Shown: positions 35,389 to 45,775 of the stretch, piece after piece
How positions within the stretch are numbered: position 1 is the first letter of the stretch
Layout: each line of letters begins with the position of its first letter
Assembly (NCBI RefSeq): GCF_001623875.1
Contig: NZ_LWAE01000001.1
Location: 1,240,001-1,304,000 of the forward strand
DNA length: 64,000 nucleotides
Direction: 5' to 3'
DNA from: Clostridium magnum DSM 2767
GTDB lineage: Bacteria; Bacillota; Clostridia; Clostridiales; Clostridiaceae
The notes under the pieces: model-generated
Told to the model about the DNA's origin: nothing
Database searches by the model: none
The model's input: only the letters and a program-made list of their open reading frames with translations
Translations under genes and position numbers: made by a program

Positions 35389-35898
35389 ATGAATAAAAAA
35401 CAAGCTGTAATAATTGGGACTCTTTTAGTTCTTATCGTTTGTGCGGGGGTGCTTGCAACAAAGTTAAATAGTCCACTATATGTAAATGGGGTAGATAGTG
35501 GGAAGACAAACAGTGCAGTATCATTTAATAATAGTGACAAGAAAAATAATCAATCTCAATTCTTTGATGAAACTAAGTTAACTCGTGATCAGAAAAATGC
35601 CACCACATTACAAACCTTAAAGACTTTGATTGATGACAAAAATGTATCTAAAGAAAATAGGGACGAGGCCGCTAAACAGTATACTCAATTAGCCATGAAC
35701 ACTAACTATGAATCTAAAATAGAAACTACTTTAAAGGCAAAAGGTTATGAAGATGTAATTTGTTCCATAGAAGATAACAAGGCAAGAATAATAGTCAAAG
35801 GTAAAGACAAACTAACTGATAAGGATACAAGGGAAATTAAAAATGTAGTTTTGGGAATAGCAAAGATACAAGAAGTAGAAATTACAACTAAGCAGTAA
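35389..35898 (+). CDS. spoIIIAH: Stage III sporulation protein AH
   Basis: A 169-residue bitopic protein whose extracellular EscJ-like domain pairs with SpoIIQ across the two spore membranes. The N-terminal helix is at about 5-25. The conserved part is residues about 60-169, with KLTRDQKNATTLQTLKTLID and AKGYEDVICSIEDNKARIIV. ATG is preceded by TAGGGGG. It is the last gene of the spoIIIA operon. Confidence 0.92.
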   Translation: MNKKQAVIIGTLLVLIVCAGVLATKLNSPLYVNGVDSGKTNSAVSFNNSDKKNNQSQFFDETKLTRDQKNATTLQTLKTLIDDKNVSKENRDEAAKQYTQLAMNTNYESKIETTLKAKGYEDVICSIEDNKARIIVKGKDKLTDKDTREIKNVVLGIAKIQEVEITTKQ

Positions 35899-36035
35899 AT
35901 AAATTGAATAAGTTTTTGAACATATACATTAAGTCTTTCGTAGTTTAAGATAGAATATCTATTTTAAAATGTGAAAGACTTAATACTTCTTTACAAATAA
36001 ATTGTTATATAAAACCTAAATGACACATTCTTTGT

Positions 36036-36064
36036 TTGTAAAAGAAAAATCTATTTGGTATAAT
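36036..36064 (+). promoter_or_regulatory. Sigma-A promoter for asp23
   Basis: TTGTAA (36036-36041), a 17-bp spacer and TATAAT (36059-36064) with an extended TGG directly before it. Confidence 0.65.
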
Positions 36065-36114
36065 GTACATAAGGTTACCTTATGAATGATGTCAAAAACC
36101 TAGGGGGTACAAGA

Positions 36115-36507
36115 ATGGAAGAAAATATAAACAATGAAATTGACTTAGGTATTGTAAAAATATCTGACGAAGTTGTTGGCGTAATAGCAGGTCTAGCTAC
36201 TACCGAGGTAAAAGGAATAGTTGGTATGAGTGCTAGTCTTGTAGGTGGCATAACTCAGATATTGGCAGGTAAGAAAAACCTATCAAAGGGTGTTAAAGTA
36301 AGTGTTGGAGAAAATAGTGCAGCTATTGATTTGTATGTAGTAGTAGAGTATGGCGTAAAAATACCAGATATAGCTGTGGAAGTTCAGGAAAATGTAAAGA
36401 AAGCAGTTGAGTCAATGACAGGACTTAATGTTTCTGCAGTAAACATACATGTGCAGAATGTCATGATTCCTAAAACTGAAGATGCTATTGAAGAGATGGA
36501 AGAGTAA
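36115..36507 (+). CDS. Asp23/Gls24 family envelope stress protein
   Basis: A 130-residue protein of the Asp23/YloU family. VKISDEVVGVIAGLATTEVKGIVGM (about 13-37), a central glycine-rich part and VNIHVQNVMIP (about 110-120) are typical. Members attach to membrane partners and affect envelope homeostasis. ATG 36115 follows AGGGGG; the frame reaches 11 codons further up. It has its own sigma-A promoter and a terminator directly after. Confidence 0.92.
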   Translation: MEENINNEIDLGIVKISDEVVGVIAGLATTEVKGIVGMSASLVGGITQILAGKKNLSKGVKVSVGENSAAIDLYVVVEYGVKIPDIAVEVQENVKKAVESMTGLNVSAVNIHVQNVMIPKTEDAIEEMEE

Positions 36508-36513
36508 TTTGAT

Positions 36514-36538
36514 CACCCTCTGTATTCAGAGGGTGTTT
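36514..36538 (+). terminator. Terminator after asp23
   Basis: CACCCTCTG pairs with CAGAGGGTG around TATT, followed by TTT. A compact GC-rich hairpin with a short T tract. Confidence 0.7.
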
Positions 36539-36659
36539 CCATGTGTAAAAAAATAACCTATATAGTGTACTTGAACTAGTACAATAGTTTAAGTATAATT
36601 ATATCTAAAATGACAATAATTAATTGTAGAAGAATACTTAGCCAAATTAGGAGGAAAAA

Positions 36660-37133
36660 ATGAATAGAAGAAAATCAAGAGAGTTAGTAATGAAATTATT
36701 ATTTCAGATGACTATAAATAAGGAAGACTTTAAGGACGTTATAGCAAACTTAAAGGAAAATATAGAAGTAGATAATATTGAGATTATTAATGAAGAAACA
36801 GGGTTGCCTGCAAAAAAAGAACTAACTTCGGAAGATATTGATTTAAAAGATATAGATATGGAATATGTTATTAGGGTGCTTAAAGGTGTTCAGGAAAATA
36901 AAGATGCACTAGATGTAGAAATTGAAAAGTATCTTAAAAACTGGAAGTTGAATAGACTTTCAAAAATAGATATAACTATATTAAGAGTATGTACATATGA
37001 ATTTTTATATGAAAATGAAATTCCAAACAATGTTTCTATAAATGAAGCAGTTGAGCTTGCTAAAAGATATTCTGCTGACAAATCAGCATCATTTATAAAT
37101 GGAGTTCTTGGAAGTATGATAAAGGATAAATAG
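36660..37133 (+). CDS. nusB: Transcription antitermination factor NusB
   Basis: Binds boxA RNA with NusE and aids rRNA antitermination. The 157 residues begin [16 protein letters not shown] and end with the conserved [49 protein letters not shown]. An acidic insertion (about residues 38-65, rich in Glu, Asp and Ile) makes it somewhat longer than typical 130-140 residue NusB. ATG follows AGGAGG. Confidence 0.94.
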   Translation: MNRRKSRELVMKLLFQMTINKEDFKDVIANLKENIEVDNIEIINEETGLPAKKELTSEDIDLKDIDMEYVIRVLKGVQENKDALDVEIEKYLKNWKLNRLSKIDITILRVCTYEFLYENEIPNNVSINEAVELAKRYSADKSASFINGVLGSMIKDK

Positions 37134-37198
37134 GTTTTTTAAGCTAACTGTGTTTTTCTTTAGGGAAAAATAATATATTAAGAGAAGGTAGAAATAGT

Positions 37199-38398
37199 AT
37201 GTATATTAAAACCTTGACAGTGTCTGCATTAAACAACTACATAAAAAAGGTATTAGATAGTGACTTTATATTATCTAATTCTAATATAACAGGTGAACTT
37301 TCTAACTTTAAAATTCATAGCAGTGGACATATATATTTTTCTTTAAAGGATCAGCACAGTAAAATAAATTGTATTATGTTTAGAAGTGCGGCGAAAGAGT
37401 TAAAGTTTATGCCTGAAAATGGTATGAAAGTAGTAGTTAAGGGAAGAGTTTCTGTTTATGAGAAGGATGGAGCTTATCAGCTTTACTGTGATGAAATGAA
37501 GCCTGAAGGTATGGGTGAACTTTATATAGCCTTTGAAAAGCTAAAAAGTAAGCTTCAAAACCAAGGGCTATTTAATGAGGAACATAAAAGACCTATACCA
37601 CTATACGCAAATAAAATTGGGGTTATAACATCACCAACAGGAGCGGCCATTAAGGACATTATAAATGTAACGAAAAGAAGAAATAGAAATGTTGAAATTA
37701 TAATATATCCAGCATTAGTGCAGGGGATTAATGCTAGTAGAGATATAATAAAGGGAATAGAGACACTAAATGGAATAGATGATATAGATATTATAATACT
37801 AGCTAGAGGTGGAGGATCTATTGAAGAGCTTTGGTGTTTTAATGATGAATCCCTAGCCTTAGCTGTTTATAATTCAAAGAAACCTATAATAACTGGTGTA
37901 GGACATGAAATTGATTATACAATAGTGGATTTTGTAGGTGACAGAAGAGCTCCAACACCTTCTGCAGCAGCAGAAATTGCTGTGTTTAATTTAGAGGAAT
38001 TTAAGAATAAAATTTTATCATATAAAAATACTATGAGCGTAATTGTAAATATGATTTTAATGGAGAAGAGAAGTAAATTAGATTTAATGAAGAAAAATTT
38101 AAGTGCCAACAGCCCTAGGGTACTTATAGTAAATGAATACAATAATATAGATAGATTAAGAGAAATAATTACTATAAAAATAAAAAGAAGAATAGAAAAA
38201 GATAAAGAAAGATTAGTTAAAGCTAATGCCTTACTTTCAGCTCATAACCCCTTAAATGTATTAAATAAAGGCTATGCTATAATTGAAGATGAGAATAGAA
38301 ATATAATAAGCAAGGTAGCTGTTTTAAAAGAAGCAAGTAGTGTAAAGGTAACATTGAAAGATGGAAGTACGGAAATAAAGTTAATTAATGAAAACTAA
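37199..38398 (+). CDS. xseA: Exodeoxyribonuclease VII large subunit
   Basis: Catalytic subunit of the single-strand DNA exonuclease VII. The 399 residues start with an OB fold ([24 protein letters not shown], about 24-47), then the catalytic region [42 protein letters not shown] and [30 protein letters not shown] coiled coil and C-terminal NKGYAII segment follow. ATG follows AGAAGG. xseB lies 57 bp downstream. Confidence 0.95.
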   Translation: MYIKTLTVSALNNYIKKVLDSDFILSNSNITGELSNFKIHSSGHIYFSLKDQHSKINCIMFRSAAKELKFMPENGMKVVVKGRVSVYEKDGAYQLYCDEMKPEGMGELYIAFEKLKSKLQNQGLFNEEHKRPIPLYANKIGVITSPTGAAIKDIINVTKRRNRNVEIIIYPALVQGINASRDIIKGIETLNGIDDIDIIILARGGGSIEELWCFNDESLALAVYNSKKPIITGVGHEIDYTIVDFVGDRRAPTPSAAAEIAVFNLEEFKNKILSYKNTMSVIVNMILMEKRSKLDLMKKNLSANSPRVLIVNEYNNIDRLREIITIKIKRRIEKDKERLVKANALLSAHNPLNVLNKGYAIIEDENRNIISKVAVLKEASSVKVTLKDGSTEIKLINEN

Positions 38399-38455
38399 GA
38401 TGAGTTTTTAGTTTTTTTTCAATTCTTAGTATCTTAGCTTAAGAGGAGTGAGATT

Positions 38456-38674
38456 ATGCCTAGAAAAAGTGAATCCTATGAAAATATGATGGAAAAGCTT
38501 GAAGAGATAGTAAATATTATGGATAATAGGGAACTTTCGCTGGAAGAAAGCATGAAGAAATATGAAGAGGGCATAAAACTGTGCAACAAATTATATAAGA
38601 CCTTAAATGAAGCAGAAGGAAAAATAAAGTTGCTTACAGATGATGGAGAAAAGGATTTTCATGCTGAGCTTTAA
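38456..38674 (+). CDS. xseB: Exodeoxyribonuclease VII small subunit
   Basis: A 72-residue helical-hairpin protein: YENMMEKLEEIVNIMDNRELSLEESMKKYEEGIKLCNKLYKTLNEAEGKI is the family core. Several copies wrap each XseA coiled coil. ATG follows AAGAGGAG. It lies between xseA and ispA, as in most clostridia. Confidence 0.94.
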   Translation: MPRKSESYENMMEKLEEIVNIMDNRELSLEESMKKYEEGIKLCNKLYKTLNEAEGKIKLLTDDGEKDFHAEL

Positions 38675-38737
38675 ATCATAATTGCTTTAAGTTACTTCTT
38701 TTTATTTTGGTATTAATTATGAATGGAGAAATGTGAT

Positions 38738-39625
38738 ATGAATAAGAAAAATGAAATCACAGTAGAGGGGTTAAGGACAGAAATTGATAATTGGCTTGAC
38801 GAGTATTTTAAAAACAAAGGATCATATAATAAAAAAGTTTATGAAGCTATGTCCTATAGTTTAAATGCTGGTGGAAAAAGAATAAGGCCATTACTTTTTA
38901 TACTTACTTATATGCTTTATAAAGAAGACTATAAGGAAGTTTTGCCAGTAGCAGCAGCATTAGAAATGATCCATACCTATTCTTTAATACATGATGATTT
39001 ACCATGTATGGATAATGATGATTTAAGAAGAGGAAAACCTACAAATCATAAAGTATTTGGTGAGGCCATTGCAGTATTAGCAGGAGATGGACTTTTAAAT
39101 GAAGCCATGAATATAATGTTTAAATATTGTATGGAGAAGGATAGAAGTGCAATTAAGGCCTGTAGAATGATTGCAGAAAGTTCAGGAGTAGAGGGAATGA
39201 TAGGAGGGCAGACTGTTGATATATTAAGTGAAAATACTAAAATACCAATAGATCAGCTCTACTATATGCATAGTAAAAAAACAGGTGCATTAATAAAAGC
39301 TGCAATACTTGCAGGGGCAATATCCGCTCAAGCACCAGAAATAGAAATAAAAAATTTAGATTATTACGGACAAAAGCTTGGATTAGCTTTTCAAATAAAA
39401 GATGATATTTTAGACATAGTTGGAGATACAGAGGTACTGGGTAAAAAAGCAAAAAGTGATTTAGATAATAATAAGACTACTTTTATTACAACTTATGGAC
39501 TAAATAAGTGTATAGAAATGTGTAACTCATTAATTGGGGAATGTCTAGAAGTTTTAGATACTTTAAAAGGTGATAATTCTAAATTAAAGGATATCACATT
39601 ATTTCTACTAAACAGAGAAAAATAA
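38738..39625 (+). CDS. ispA: Polyprenyl (farnesyl/geranyl) diphosphate synthase
   Basis: Condenses isopentenyl diphosphate with allylic diphosphates to make farnesyl diphosphate. The 295 residues have GGKRIRPLLF (about 46-55), the first aspartate-rich motif DDLPCMDNDD (about 85-94), GEAIAVLAGDGLLNEAM, GGQTVDILSE, HSKKTGALIKA and the second motif KDDILDIVGD. ATG 38738 has GGAG at 8-9 bp; an ATG five codons upstream overlaps it. It precedes dxs, giving an isoprenoid pair. Confidence 0.94.
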   Translation: MNKKNEITVEGLRTEIDNWLDEYFKNKGSYNKKVYEAMSYSLNAGGKRIRPLLFILTYMLYKEDYKEVLPVAAALEMIHTYSLIHDDLPCMDNDDLRRGKPTNHKVFGEAIAVLAGDGLLNEAMNIMFKYCMEKDRSAIKACRMIAESSGVEGMIGGQTVDILSENTKIPIDQLYYMHSKKTGALIKAAILAGAISAQAPEIEIKNLDYYGQKLGLAFQIKDDILDIVGDTEVLGKKAKSDLDNNKTTFITTYGLNKCIEMCNSLIGECLEVLDTLKGDNSKLKDITLFLLNREK

Positions 39626-39752
39626 TATTATAATGAAAATATTATGACTTTATAAGCAAGTCTAAATGGAATAATAAAAAGAGTAATACTGAACAGTAAA
39701 TTATTATTTTATCAATAGTAATTTGCTGAAGTATTTCTCTTTTATCTGATAT

Positions 39753-39798
39753 GCTACTAAAGAAAGTCAATGTATTAGTAGCTTTTATTATATTTTTT
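39753..39798 (+). terminator. Hairpin with T tract between ispA and dxs
   Basis: GCTACTAA pairs with TTAGTAGC around a 14-base loop and is followed by TTTTATTATATTTTTT. Confidence 0.55.
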
Positions 39799-39814
39799 AA
39801 AAGGATAGATGAGA

Positions 39815-41677
39815 ATGTCTAATTTGTTGGATAATTATAAAAATATCAATGATATAAAGAATATGTCAATTAAAGAAAAAGAACAGTTAGCAAAAGAAAT
39901 AAGATTGTTTTTAATAGATAAGGTTTCTAAAACAGGAGGACATCTTGCGTCTAATTTGGGAGTAGTAGAACTTACATTAAGCCTATTTGATGTGCTTGAT
40001 TTAAATAAAGATAAGCTCATTTGGGATGTAGGACATCAAGCATATATTCATAAAATACTTACAGGAAGAAAAGATAAGTTTGAGACTCTTAGGCAATTTG
40101 GAGGTTTAAGCGGATTTCCAAAGAGATCTGAAAGTATATATGATTTCTTTGAAACCGGTCACAGCAGTACGTCCATATCAGCAGCCCTTGGTATGGCAAG
40201 AGCTAGAGATTTAAGAAATGAAAATTCAGAAGTAGTAGCTGTAATAGGTGATGGAGCTTTAACTGGAGGAATGGCATTAGAAGCATTAAATGATGTTGGT
40301 TATAGAAAAACTAAACTTATTATAATATTAAATGACAATCAGATGTCTATTGGAAGAAATGTAGGTGGGTTATCTACATATTTAAGTAAATTAAGAATAG
40401 ATCCTAAATACAATAAATTTAAAGAGGAAATAGAAAGTACTATAAAAAGGATTCCTAATATAGGGAAAGGTATGGCAAAATATCTTGAAAGAATAAAGAA
40501 TGGTATAAAACAAATGTTAGTACCAGGAATGTTTTTTGAGGATATGGGCATAAAGTACCTAGGACCTATTGATGGGCATAATATAAAAGAAGTAACAGAA
40601 GTACTAGATAGAGCAAAAAATATTAAAGGGCCAGTTATATTACATGTAATAACTAAAAAAGGAAAAGGGTATGAATTCGCAGAAAAAAATCCAGGGAAAT
40701 TTCATGGAATAGGACCTTTCCATTGTGATAGTGGTGAATTGTGTGTCACTTCCTGTGATACTTATTCAAAAGCCTTTGGAGATGAGATTATAGAGCTTGC
40801 TGAAGAGAATAATAGTATAGTAGGCATAACAGCTGCTATGAGAGATGGAACAGGTTTTAATAAATTTGCTGAAAGGTTTCCTGATAGGTTTTTCGATGTT
40901 GGAATTGCAGAACAGCATGCTGTAACACTAGCCGCTGGTATGTCTAAAGAAGGGTTAAAACCTATTTTTGCAGTGTACTCTACTTTCCTTCAAAGGGCTT
41001 ATGATCAAATTCTACATGATATTTGCATACAGAAGCTTCCTGTTATATTTGCCATAGATAGAGCTGGTATAGTTGGCGATGATGGAGAAACCCATCAGGG
41101 TGTCTTTGATTTATCATATTTAACCCATATGCCAAATATGACAGTTATGTCACCTAAGTGTATACCGGAACTTAAATATATGTTTAAGTGGGCAGTTAAC
41201 CAAAATTGTCCTATAGCTATAAGATATCCAAGGGGTGGAGATAATGCTGGCCTACAATTAGAGCCTATAAAAAACTTCAAGCCTGGAAGTTGGGAAGTAT
41301 TACATGGAGAAGGTAAAATAGCTCTAATTGCACAGGGGAAAATGGTTCAACATGCACTATTAGTAAAAGAAAAGTTAAAAAAGAGTGGAATCAATGTTAG
41401 AGTTATAAATGCCTGTTTTATAAAACCACTAGATAAAAAGTTGCTGGAAGATTTAGTTGAGGAAGAAGTTAATTTAGTAACTATAGAGGATAATGTACTA
41501 CGTGGAGGTTTAGGTTCTTATATACTTGAGTACGTAAATTCTTTAGATAAGAAAGTAAAAATATTAAATCTTGGATTTAAAGATGAATTTATACCACATG
41601 GAAAAACCGATATTTTATATAAATTATATGGTTTAGATCCAGAGGGAATTATAAAAAGCATATTGAAAATAGTTTAA
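39815..41677 (+). CDS. dxs: 1-deoxy-D-xylulose-5-phosphate synthase
   Basis: First enzyme of the non-mevalonate isoprenoid pathway, a thiamine-diphosphate transketolase-like protein. The 620 residues include [35 protein letters not shown], the ThDP site [20 protein letters not shown], and the pyrimidine domain with [16 protein letters not shown] and [17 protein letters not shown] 39815 is 9 bp from AAGGA; ATG 39809 is only 3 bp from it. tlyA follows at 17 bp. Confidence 0.96.
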   Translation: MSNLLDNYKNINDIKNMSIKEKEQLAKEIRLFLIDKVSKTGGHLASNLGVVELTLSLFDVLDLNKDKLIWDVGHQAYIHKILTGRKDKFETLRQFGGLSGFPKRSESIYDFFETGHSSTSISAALGMARARDLRNENSEVVAVIGDGALTGGMALEALNDVGYRKTKLIIILNDNQMSIGRNVGGLSTYLSKLRIDPKYNKFKEEIESTIKRIPNIGKGMAKYLERIKNGIKQMLVPGMFFEDMGIKYLGPIDGHNIKEVTEVLDRAKNIKGPVILHVITKKGKGYEFAEKNPGKFHGIGPFHCDSGELCVTSCDTYSKAFGDEIIELAEENNSIVGITAAMRDGTGFNKFAERFPDRFFDVGIAEQHAVTLAAGMSKEGLKPIFAVYSTFLQRAYDQILHDICIQKLPVIFAIDRAGIVGDDGETHQGVFDLSYLTHMPNMTVMSPKCIPELKYMFKWAVNQNCPIAIRYPRGGDNAGLQLEPIKNFKPGSWEVLHGEGKIALIAQGKMVQHALLVKEKLKKSGINVRVINACFIKPLDKKLLEDLVEEEVNLVTIEDNVLRGGLGSYILEYVNSLDKKVKILNLGFKDEFIPHGKTDILYKLYGLDPEGIIKSILKIV

Positions 41678-41694
41678 GTGTGAAGGAGTTTACT

Positions 41695-42519
41695 ATGTCA
41701 GAAACAAAAGATAGGTTAGACATTCTATTAGTTAAAAAGGGTATTTTTACTTCTAGAGAGAGAGCTAGAGCAAGTATAATGGCAGGACAAATATTTATAG
41801 ATGGTCAAAGATTTGATAAGTGTGGGGAAAAGGTTAAAGAAAGTTCCAATATTGAGTTTAAAGGTGAGGAATTACCATTTGTAAGTCGAGGAGGATTAAA
41901 GCTTCAGAAAGCTGTCAAAAATTTTAATATAGACTTGAAGGATAAAGTATGTTTTGACATAGGTGCCTCTACTGGAGGTTTTACAGATTGTATGCTTCAA
42001 AATGGAGCAAAAAAGGTTTTTTCTATAGATGTTGGATATGGCCAGTTTGCATGGAAGCTTAGAATTGATCCAAGAGTAGTGTGCATGGAAAGAACAAATG
42101 TAAGATATGTTACTCCAGAGGATATAGGTGAATATGGAGATTTTGCTAGCATAGATGTATCTTTCATATCTCTAAAAAAAGTAGTACCTACTGTTTTAAA
42201 TCTACTCAATGAAAAAGGAAGAGTAATGGCTTTGATAAAACCACAATTTGAGGCAGGAAGAGAGAAAGTAGGGAAAAAGGGTGTAGTCAGAGAGAAATCA
42301 GTACATAAAGAGGTTATATGCGGAATTATAGATTTTTTAACAGAATCCAATGTTAAGATTATTGATCTGGATTATTCACCTATAAAAGGCCCGGAGGGTA
42401 ATATGGAATATTTGGTTTATTTTACTAAGGAGAAAGATTTTGGTGAAAGTTTTAAACGAGAGGATATTGATAACAAGGTTAACTTAGCGCATCATGAGCT
42501 AAATGGGGAGGCACTATGA
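41695..42519 (+). CDS. tlyA: TlyA family rRNA 2'-O-methyltransferase
   Basis: A 274-residue protein with an N-terminal S4 domain (RLDILLVKKGIFTSRERARASIMAGQIFIDG, about 7-37) and an FtsJ-like SAM methyltransferase domain with FVSRGGLKLQKAV, VCFDIGASTGGFTDCMLQNGA and a KDKE-type arrangement. Family members 2'-O-methylate rRNA; a haemolysin annotation is historical. ATG 41695 follows GAAGGAG. The stop overlaps the nadK start as ATGA. Confidence 0.92.
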   Translation: MSETKDRLDILLVKKGIFTSRERARASIMAGQIFIDGQRFDKCGEKVKESSNIEFKGEELPFVSRGGLKLQKAVKNFNIDLKDKVCFDIGASTGGFTDCMLQNGAKKVFSIDVGYGQFAWKLRIDPRVVCMERTNVRYVTPEDIGEYGDFASIDVSFISLKKVVPTVLNLLNEKGRVMALIKPQFEAGREKVGKKGVVREKSVHKEVICGIIDFLTESNVKIIDLDYSPIKGPEGNMEYLVYFTKEKDFGESFKREDIDNKVNLAHHELNGEAL

Positions 42520-43814
42520 AAAACATAGGTATTAATGTGAATACGACAAAAGATCCAAATAAAAAAATGGTGGATATTGTAATTGAAACAATTAGAAAGA
42601 AAAATACTGATATTAATATTAGAGTTTATGAAGATTGTATGGGGTTAAACGAAATAGAGAGTTCTAAGCTAGATGTAATAATAGTATTAGGCGGCGATGG
42701 TACTATATTAAATACTTTAAGACATATGCACAAGCACAGTGTACCTATTCTAGGTATAAATATGGGACATTTAGGATTCTTGGCACAGGTAGATAATACC
42801 AATATCGATGTTGCAATTGAAAATCTTTTTGATGGAAAATACAGCATTGAAGAAAGAACAATGGTTGAATGTAGTTATCATGAGGGAGGAGAAACAAGAA
42901 ATTACTGTGGCTTAAATGATGTAGTAATATATAAGGCACTTTCCTCAAGAATACAGAAGTATGAAGTGTTTATTAATGATAAGTTTTATAATACCTTTGA
43001 TGCAGACGGCATTATGGTATGTACCTCAACTGGATCTACTGCTTATAATTTAGCTGCAGGAGGACCTATAATACATCCCGAACTTGATACATTGGCGTTA
43101 ACACCAATGTATTCACAGTCTCCTGCATCAAGAACTATAGTATTAGACGGGAAAAGTAAGATAGCTGTAAAAGTTAGAAGAGATAATGAAATTGTTTTTC
43201 TATCAGCGGATGGTCAAGAATGGATAGAAACGGATAGTGCTAATGTGATAAATATTTTTAGATCAAAATACAAATGTAAATTGATAAAGTTCGCTGAAAA
43301 TGACTATTTTACCACGTTAAGAAAAAAATTACGTATAGGGCAAAGGAATGTGAAGGTGAAGTATATGAAGGTAACAAGACATGCTAAAATACTTGAAATT
43401 ATAAACTCTAAGGATATAGAAACACAGGAAGAACTTGCAGATGAACTTAGAAAAAGTGGCATGAATATTACACAAGCTACAGTTTCTAGGGATATAAAAG
43501 AACTAAAGCTTATAAAGGTTTTGTCAGAAAATGGTAAATATAAATATGCAACTATAATGCATACTGAAAACTTTCTATCAAACAAGCTTGTTAATATTTT
43601 TTCTCAAACTGTAATTGGTGTTGAAAATGTGGATAAGTTCGTAATTTTAAAAACCATATCTGGTTCAGCTTCAGCTGCAGCAGAAGCTATTGATTCGCTG
43701 AATTTTGATGGGATAGCAGGAACTATAGCAGGAGATAACACTATATTTGTATTAGCAAGAGATAATGAAAAAGCTCAAACTATAACTAGAAAAATGAAAA
43801 AAATGATTTCATAG
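42516..43814 (+). CDS. nadK: NAD kinase open in frame into ArgR (nadK-argR read-through frame)
   Basis: Phosphorylates NAD to NADP. Residues 1-283 are a complete NAD kinase: VIIVLGGDGTILNTL with GGDG at 59-62, GINMGHLGFLAQV, the CGLNDVV motif, and CTSTGSTAYNLAAGGPII. It ends YFTTLRKKLRIGQRN, where family members normally stop. Here no stop occurs and the frame continues through VKVKY into ArgR (284-432). A TGA one frame over at 43351 would end nadK at the usual place. Either a natural fusion or a one-base change could explain this. Confidence 0.9.
   Translation: MKNIGINVNTTKDPNKKMVDIVIETIRKKNTDINIRVYEDCMGLNEIESSKLDVIIVLGGDGTILNTLRHMHKHSVPILGINMGHLGFLAQVDNTNIDVAIENLFDGKYSIEERTMVECSYHEGGETRNYCGLNDVVIYKALSSRIQKYEVFINDKFYNTFDADGIMVCTSTGSTAYNLAAGGPIIHPELDTLALTPMYSQSPASRTIVLDGKSKIAVKVRRDNEIVFLSADGQEWIETDSANVINIFRSKYKCKLIKFAENDYFTTLRKKLRIGQRNVKVKYMKVTRHAKILEIINSKDIETQEELADELRKSGMNITQATVSRDIKELKLIKVLSENGKYKYATIMHTENFLSNKLVNIFSQTVIGVENVDKFVILKTISGSASAAAEAIDSLNFDGIAGTIAGDNTIFVLARDNEKAQTITRKMKKMIS
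43365..43814 (+). CDS. argR: Arginine repressor ArgR, probably also started internally
   Basis: A 149-residue ArgR: N-terminal winged helix (KVTRHAKILEIINSKDIETQ, then ELADELRKSGMNITQATVSRDIKELKL) and a C-terminal hexamerisation and arginine-binding domain with GSASAAAEAIDSLNFDGIAGTIAGDNTIFVLAR. This is the normal full length. GAAGGTGAA lies 6 bp before ATG 43365, so ArgR can be made on its own although the frame is also joined to nadK. argR between nadK and recN is standard in clostridia. Confidence 0.92.
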   Translation: MKVTRHAKILEIINSKDIETQEELADELRKSGMNITQATVSRDIKELKLIKVLSENGKYKYATIMHTENFLSNKLVNIFSQTVIGVENVDKFVILKTISGSASAAAEAIDSLNFDGIAGTIAGDNTIFVLARDNEKAQTITRKMKKMIS

Positions 43815-43831
43815 TGGGAGGCTTTTAATAT

Positions 43832-45525
43832 ATGCTTCTTCAGTTAAATATAAAAAACTTTGCATTAATAGAGAACTTGACTATATCTTTTCATAAAGGT
43901 TTTAATGTACTTTCAGGTGAAACAGGAGCAGGTAAATCAATACTTATAGATGCTATAAACTTCGTGCTTGGAAGTAAATTTAATAAGGACTTGATAAGGA
44001 CAGGAGAAGATAAAACTTTTGTAGAGGCTATTTTTACCGTTGAAAACCCTAAGACAATAGAAATTCTTAGAGAATTAGACGTAGAATTAGAAGATTTAAT
44101 TATAATAAGTAGAGAAACCTTTCAAACTGGTAAAAGTATTGCAAAAGTTAATGGAAAATCAATATTATTATCCACTCTAAAATTGATAAGCAGCACTTTG
44201 CTAGACATTCATGGACAGCATGAAAATCAAAATTTACTTATGGCTGAAAATCATATTTTATATGTTGATTATTATGGCGAAGATAACATAAAAAAAATAC
44301 TAAATAACTATAAAGAAAAGTATGATAAGTTAAATATAGTAAAAAATAAGATAGATGAATTATTGGGAAAAAATGGAGATAAAGAAAAACTTTCGGATTT
44401 TTTAAAATACCAGATTGATGAAATTAATACTGCTAATTTAAAAGAAAGTGAAGAAGAAGAATTAGAAGAAAAGTATAAAATGCTTTCTAATGCAGAAAAA
44501 ATAAATAAAACCCTAACAGGGTGCTATATGAATCTGTATAGTGGAGATGAAGATACAGCCTCTATTTACGATAGTCTAGGTATTGTCATAAAAGAACTTG
44601 CATTAGTACAGAGTAATTTACCAAAGGTAAAGGAAATATGCAATTCTCTTCAAGAGGCCTATTATAATATAGAAGGAAATATAGAGCAAATAAGAAATAT
44701 TAAAGATAATATTTATTATGATGAAAAAGAATTAGAGTTTATAAACAGCAGAATCTATCAAATAAATGGATTTAAAAAGAAATATGGTAAAACTATTAAG
44801 GAAATTATTCAGTATAAAGATAAAATTAAAGCTCAATATGAAGAATTAGTAAATAGTAGTGAAATAGTAGAAAAATTAAAAAAGAAAAAGGTAAACTAAA
44901 AGAAGAATTAAAAATTGAGGGTGAAAAATTACATATTGAGAGATGTAAAATAGCAGAAAAATTAGAGATAAAAATAAAAAATGAACTAGACTTTGTTGGA
45001 CTTGAAAAAAGTTTATTTAAGATAAATGTAGACTTAGAAGATAAATTTACTCATAATGGTATGAATAAAGTACAATTTGTTATATCTACAAATCCTGGAG
45101 AACCACTAAAACCGTTGGAAAAGGTTGTATCAGGAGGAGAACTTTCAAGAATAATGTTAGCTTTAAAGACCGTATTTGTAGATAAAGATCAAATACCTAC
45201 AGTTATATTCGATGAAATAGATACTGGAATTAGTGGTAGAATAGCTCAGGCTGTAGCTGAAAAAATGTATTCCATATCAAACAAGCATCAAGTATTTTGT
45301 GTTACTCATCTTCCGCAAATTGCTTGTATATCTGATGTACATTATTGGGTATCGAAGGAGATTAAGGACGAAAAAACCTACACTAGAGTTAGAGAAATGA
45401 ATAGAGAAGAAAAAGAATATGAAATAGCTAGAATGATAGGTGGCTCTGAAGTTACAAGACTTACACTTGAACATGCAAAAGAGTTGATTAATATGGCCGA
45501 TTCTAAAAAGGTAAATAAAGTATGA
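43832..45525 (+). pseudogene. recN: DNA repair protein RecN with an internal frameshift
   Basis: An SMC-like ATPase acting in double-strand break repair. The first frame (355 residues) has Walker A FNVLSGETGAGKSILIDAIN and stops at 44897-44899. The second frame picks up at about 44890 with GKLKEELKIEGEKLHIERCK and runs to 45525 through SGGELSRIMLALK and Walker B VIFDEIDTGISG. One extra A in AAGAAAAAGG (44882-44891) would restore a normal RecN of about 564 residues. It may be a sequencing error, a true mutation, or programmed slippage; the first is common in A runs. Confidence 0.85.
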
Positions 45526-45531
45526 AATTAA

Positions 45532-45567
45532 AAAAGACTGTGATTTTCCAGTCTTTTGTTTTTTTGT
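45532..45567 (+). terminator. Terminator after recN
   Basis: AAAAGACTG pairs with CAGTCTTTT around TGATTTTC, followed by GTTTTTTTG. The following 200 bases to spoIVB are AT-rich with no gene. Confidence 0.85.
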
Positions 45568-45775
45568 GGTAAATTTTAAAAAATTATTTTTAAAATTGTA
45601 ATTAATTTCTTAGAAATGATGCAAACTATGTGTATTACTAAAAGTTTATGATTAACATAAATTTAGTTTTTAAATCAAAGTATTAACTTTAATTGAAAGT
45701 ATATATTAGCATAATAAAAGTTTTTGAAGGGCAACTTAAATATATGAAAATGCAATAAAGACAGGAGGTTAAAGC

